DNA of 64,000 nt from Mucilaginibacter sp. SJ. Its GTDB lineage: Bacteria > Bacteroidota > Bacteroidia > Sphingobacteriales > Sphingobacteriaceae. The notes beneath the pieces are model-generated. The model worked only from the letters and a program-made list of their open reading frames with translations, ran no database searches and was not told where the DNA came from. A program made the translations under genes and the position numbers. Position 1 is the first letter of the stretch. Each line of letters opens with the position of its first letter. The stretch spans positions 6,572,001 through 6,636,000 of the forward strand of contig NZ_CP118631.1 of the NCBI RefSeq assembly GCF_028993635.1, read 5' to 3'. Of this stretch, positions 63,101-64,000 are shown piece by piece.

Positions 63101-64000
63101 TCCATAGGTTATGCTTTTCATCTTCGCAAAAGGAAAGAATAAAATTATTGATCACACTGTTTTTGTTGAAGGGATCATTGTTAAAAAGTGCAAATGGCTT
63201 TTTAAAATTGTCCACCACGCTAACCCCGCCGCGCAGGGTTGCTATCCACTTTCTTGATTCCCTGTCATGAAAAACCGCGGTAACAGCTCCGCTACGCAAT
63301 GAGCCCGCTTTATTGCCGTTGGTAATAAAAGTTAATTTGCCATTATCTGGATTTAAAATATTGATACCGCCACCATCGGTAGCTATCCAGATATTACCCT
63401 TTTCGTCGAAACTTAAATTGGATATGTTATCGCTTGTAAGTTTATCAATAACGGGATAAAACCTGTTGATAGCTTGTGTTTTACTGTTAAATATAAATAA
63501 GCCGTTTTCAGTGCCAATCCAAAGGTTGCCCACTTTATCTGTAAGCAGGCAGCTGGCACTGTTAAGTTGAGTATTCATGATATTTATACGCCCGGATTTT
63601 GGATCATATAAACCCAGCCCCCGGTTTTTTACAAATACCCAAACGCCTGCCCGGGTTGGGCATAATGCTTTTACGCTATAATTATATTGGTTGGTGAGTC
63701 TCGTTTGCAGGTAAAGTTTCCTGGTTTTGTCATATCTCAATAATCCCAGCTCATCCGTTCCTATATATATACTACTGTCCTTATCGGTTACAATAACATT
63801 TATATTTGAAGTTATTTTTAATCGGCGCCCGCTGTTGTGCTCCCGGAAATATTCCGGATAAAAATAAGAGTCGGGGTAATTATAAAAAACAAGCCCGCGT
63901 TGTGTGCCTATCAGTATTTTGTTACCAACACCGTTTAAGGCACTTATATGATTGTAGGGGAGGGATTTGTTGTTGTTCCACTCGTTTCTGTAGACCTTAA
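60141..64000 (-). CDS. Hybrid two-component system sensor/regulator (HTCS), N-terminally cut by window edge
   Basis: A single-polypeptide sensor and regulator of the adjacent PUL 2. The frame is open to the last base of the window (reading from 64000: VYRNEWNNNKSLPYNH ...), so the true start and signal peptide lie outside; about 1,286 residues are seen. Order: periplasmic Reg_prop propeller repeats (GNLWIGTENGLF, GNIWIATDGGGINIL, NLWIGTDGGGLSYWD), a Y_Y_Y domain, one transmembrane segment (YGVYLIIIFGIIYLYFLY), HisKA with FFTNVSHEFRTPLTL, HATPase, a receiver with VVIDDNEQ and LIISDIVMDG, and an AraC-type HTH. It probably binds an oligosaccharide in the periplasm and activates the locus. Confidence 0.95.
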   Translation of the reverse strand, partial: KVYRNEWNNNKSLPYNHISALNGVGNKILIGTQRGLVFYNYPDSYFYPEYFREHNSGRRLKITSNINVIVTDKDSSIYIGTDELGLLRYDKTRKLYLQTRLTNQYNYSVKALCPTRAGVWVFVKNRGLGLYDPKSGRINIMNTQLNSASCLLTDKVGNLWIGTENGLFIFNSKTQAINRFYPVIDKLTSDNISNLSFDEKGNIWIATDGGGINILNPDNGKLTFITNGNKAGSLRSGAVTAVFHDRESRKWIATLRGGVSVVDNFKKPFALFNNDPFNKNSVINNFILSFCEDEKHNLWIGTDGGGLSYWDIKNNSYTGYTHASTGGGLSTDFIVSILKTFDNKIWVASFNGGIDEFSKATGKFKHYNCYNTLTQTTDRNLWKLFEDSRHHLWAGTTRGGPLYLYNRKNDRFELFDENLVNIHAIFEDSNGNLWAGNYTQLIKIDTIKKAHRFFNVGYGIRTITADNSNHLWVGTEGGGLLKFNLPDMSYVRYTKANGLPGNSILNILIDNKENLWCSTYNGLSRFSPVKNKFTNYIVSDGLQSLQFNYNAAIRFQSGSMAFGGINGYNIFNPDSILVTDHRPDLRITGLKIDNLETDGSSELLKNQSVADLKTIRLNYEQAALTVHYTALEYSFPDKIEYAYYLEGWDHGWNYVGKTKSAYYSHLNEGCYRLRIKATDTRGNWMPKQISVKVIVFPPWYRTLWAYGVYLIIIFGIIYLYFLYRVKQAKLKFEINLANLKIEKEKELNEKKLAFFTNVSHEFRTPLTLIINPIKDLLDKNKSHSDELNTVYRNARRLLGLVDHLLLFRKTESENAQLNISEINFVRVCEEVFSCFAHQAKIKNLNFNIETTSRNITVFADVEKIEISLFNLISNAVKFTPDHGTIKIFVEEDDTHVYFKITDNGIGINTDTGEKLFDKFYQVKDNNYFKKGFGIGLYLVKVFIDCHKGTINYLNNKNGGTTFTLKLSKGIKHFSAEEINIVTAPDYNFVNDLIDHDSKDLVEENSELQKLELFSQEKHTLVVIDDNEQIRTYIKKIFFADYLVLEAKDGATGLELIKKYIPDLIISDIVMDGINGLDLCKMIMEDAAIKHIPVILLTGDTTPDIMVKSLEQGAIDFLRKPFDKDLLTARVKSVLRNKTKLQQYFYKEVTKENIAINISRENKDLLNNCIAVIEQNFNSDNFDVYALADAVGISYPTLFKRIKSTTGQSINNFIRFVRLRKAAELLIQTNCNINEAAIQVGISDIKYFREQFNKQFGVNPSEFIRKHRANFQVSYRLIEFEKPPVN

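Noticed and set aside
63806..64000. Plus-strand open frame at the right edge
   Set aside because: It is opposite the continuing regulator gene, whose frame is open to the edge and shows propeller motifs.

Overview
The window reads as chromosome of a Bacteroidota bacterium, most likely a soil or plant-associated Sphingobacteriaceae member (Mucilaginibacter or Pedobacter type). The indications are two SusC/SusD polysaccharide utilisation loci (PULs), a FecI/FecR sigma pair, a hybrid two-component regulator, a surface protein with a gliding-motility type C-terminal sorting domain, an ISAon1-type insertion sequence, and promoters of the TTG-N(18-21)-TAnnTTTG kind. The genus is inference; no rRNA is present.

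Region 1 (1-21.6 kb) is mostly housekeeping: the 3' part of mutS, an NlpC/P60 lipoprotein, a tandem pair of DUF3857/transglutaminase-like secreted proteins, a DnaQ-type exonuclease, queG (its 3' end lies in a heptanucleotide tandem repeat), a SpoIIAA-like protein, a polysaccharide deacetylase lipoprotein, an exported Gfo/Idh/MocA oxidoreductase, ruvB, a GT2 polyprenol-phosphate glycosyltransferase, a POT peptide transporter, a thiolase, a three-gene SPFH / unknown / ribbon-helix-helix operon, a 7TM-HD (PgpH-like) phosphodiesterase and tRNA-Ser(GCU). Several gaps carry imperfect palindromic intergenic repeats.

Region 2 (21.6-27.6 kb) starts with a complete 1,439-bp ISAon1/ISL3-type element. 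It has matching terminal inverted repeats and an exact 8-bp target duplication. A LytS-type kinase, a LytTR response regulator and a Crp/Fnr regulator follow as a compact operon, with a 21-bp-phased direct repeat upstream that has the geometry of a LytTR operator. A seven-helix membrane protein and an azoreductase come next.

Region 3 (27.9-44.2 kb) is PUL 1: ECF sigma, FecR anti-sigma, STN-containing SusC, SusD, a fasciclin-like lipoprotein, a Tat-exported GH28-like protein, a PL6 lyase, a beta-helix/discoidin protein, a GH29 alpha-L-fucosidase, a jelly-roll lyase-like protein whose frame is broken exactly at a canonical -1 slippery heptamer, and an AraC regulator. The enzyme set points to an acidic, probably uronate-containing and fucosylated glycan.

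Region 4 (44.5-51.9 kb) is dominated by a 2,170-residue repeat protein. Six beta-sandwich/PKD-like repeat pairs are present, and in the first two a seven-bladed YVTN beta-propeller is inserted inside the PKD-like unit. An MBG-like domain and a type B (CHU_C) type IX secretion sorting domain end it. A GNAT acetyltransferase follows.

Region 5 (51.9-64 kb, minus strand) is PUL 2: a hybrid two-component regulator (its N-terminus lies beyond the window), a GH16 beta-glucanase-like enzyme, SusC, SusD, and a membrane-anchored protein joining a CxxCH haem motif to FG-GAP repeats. GH16 suggests a beta-glucan or related substrate.
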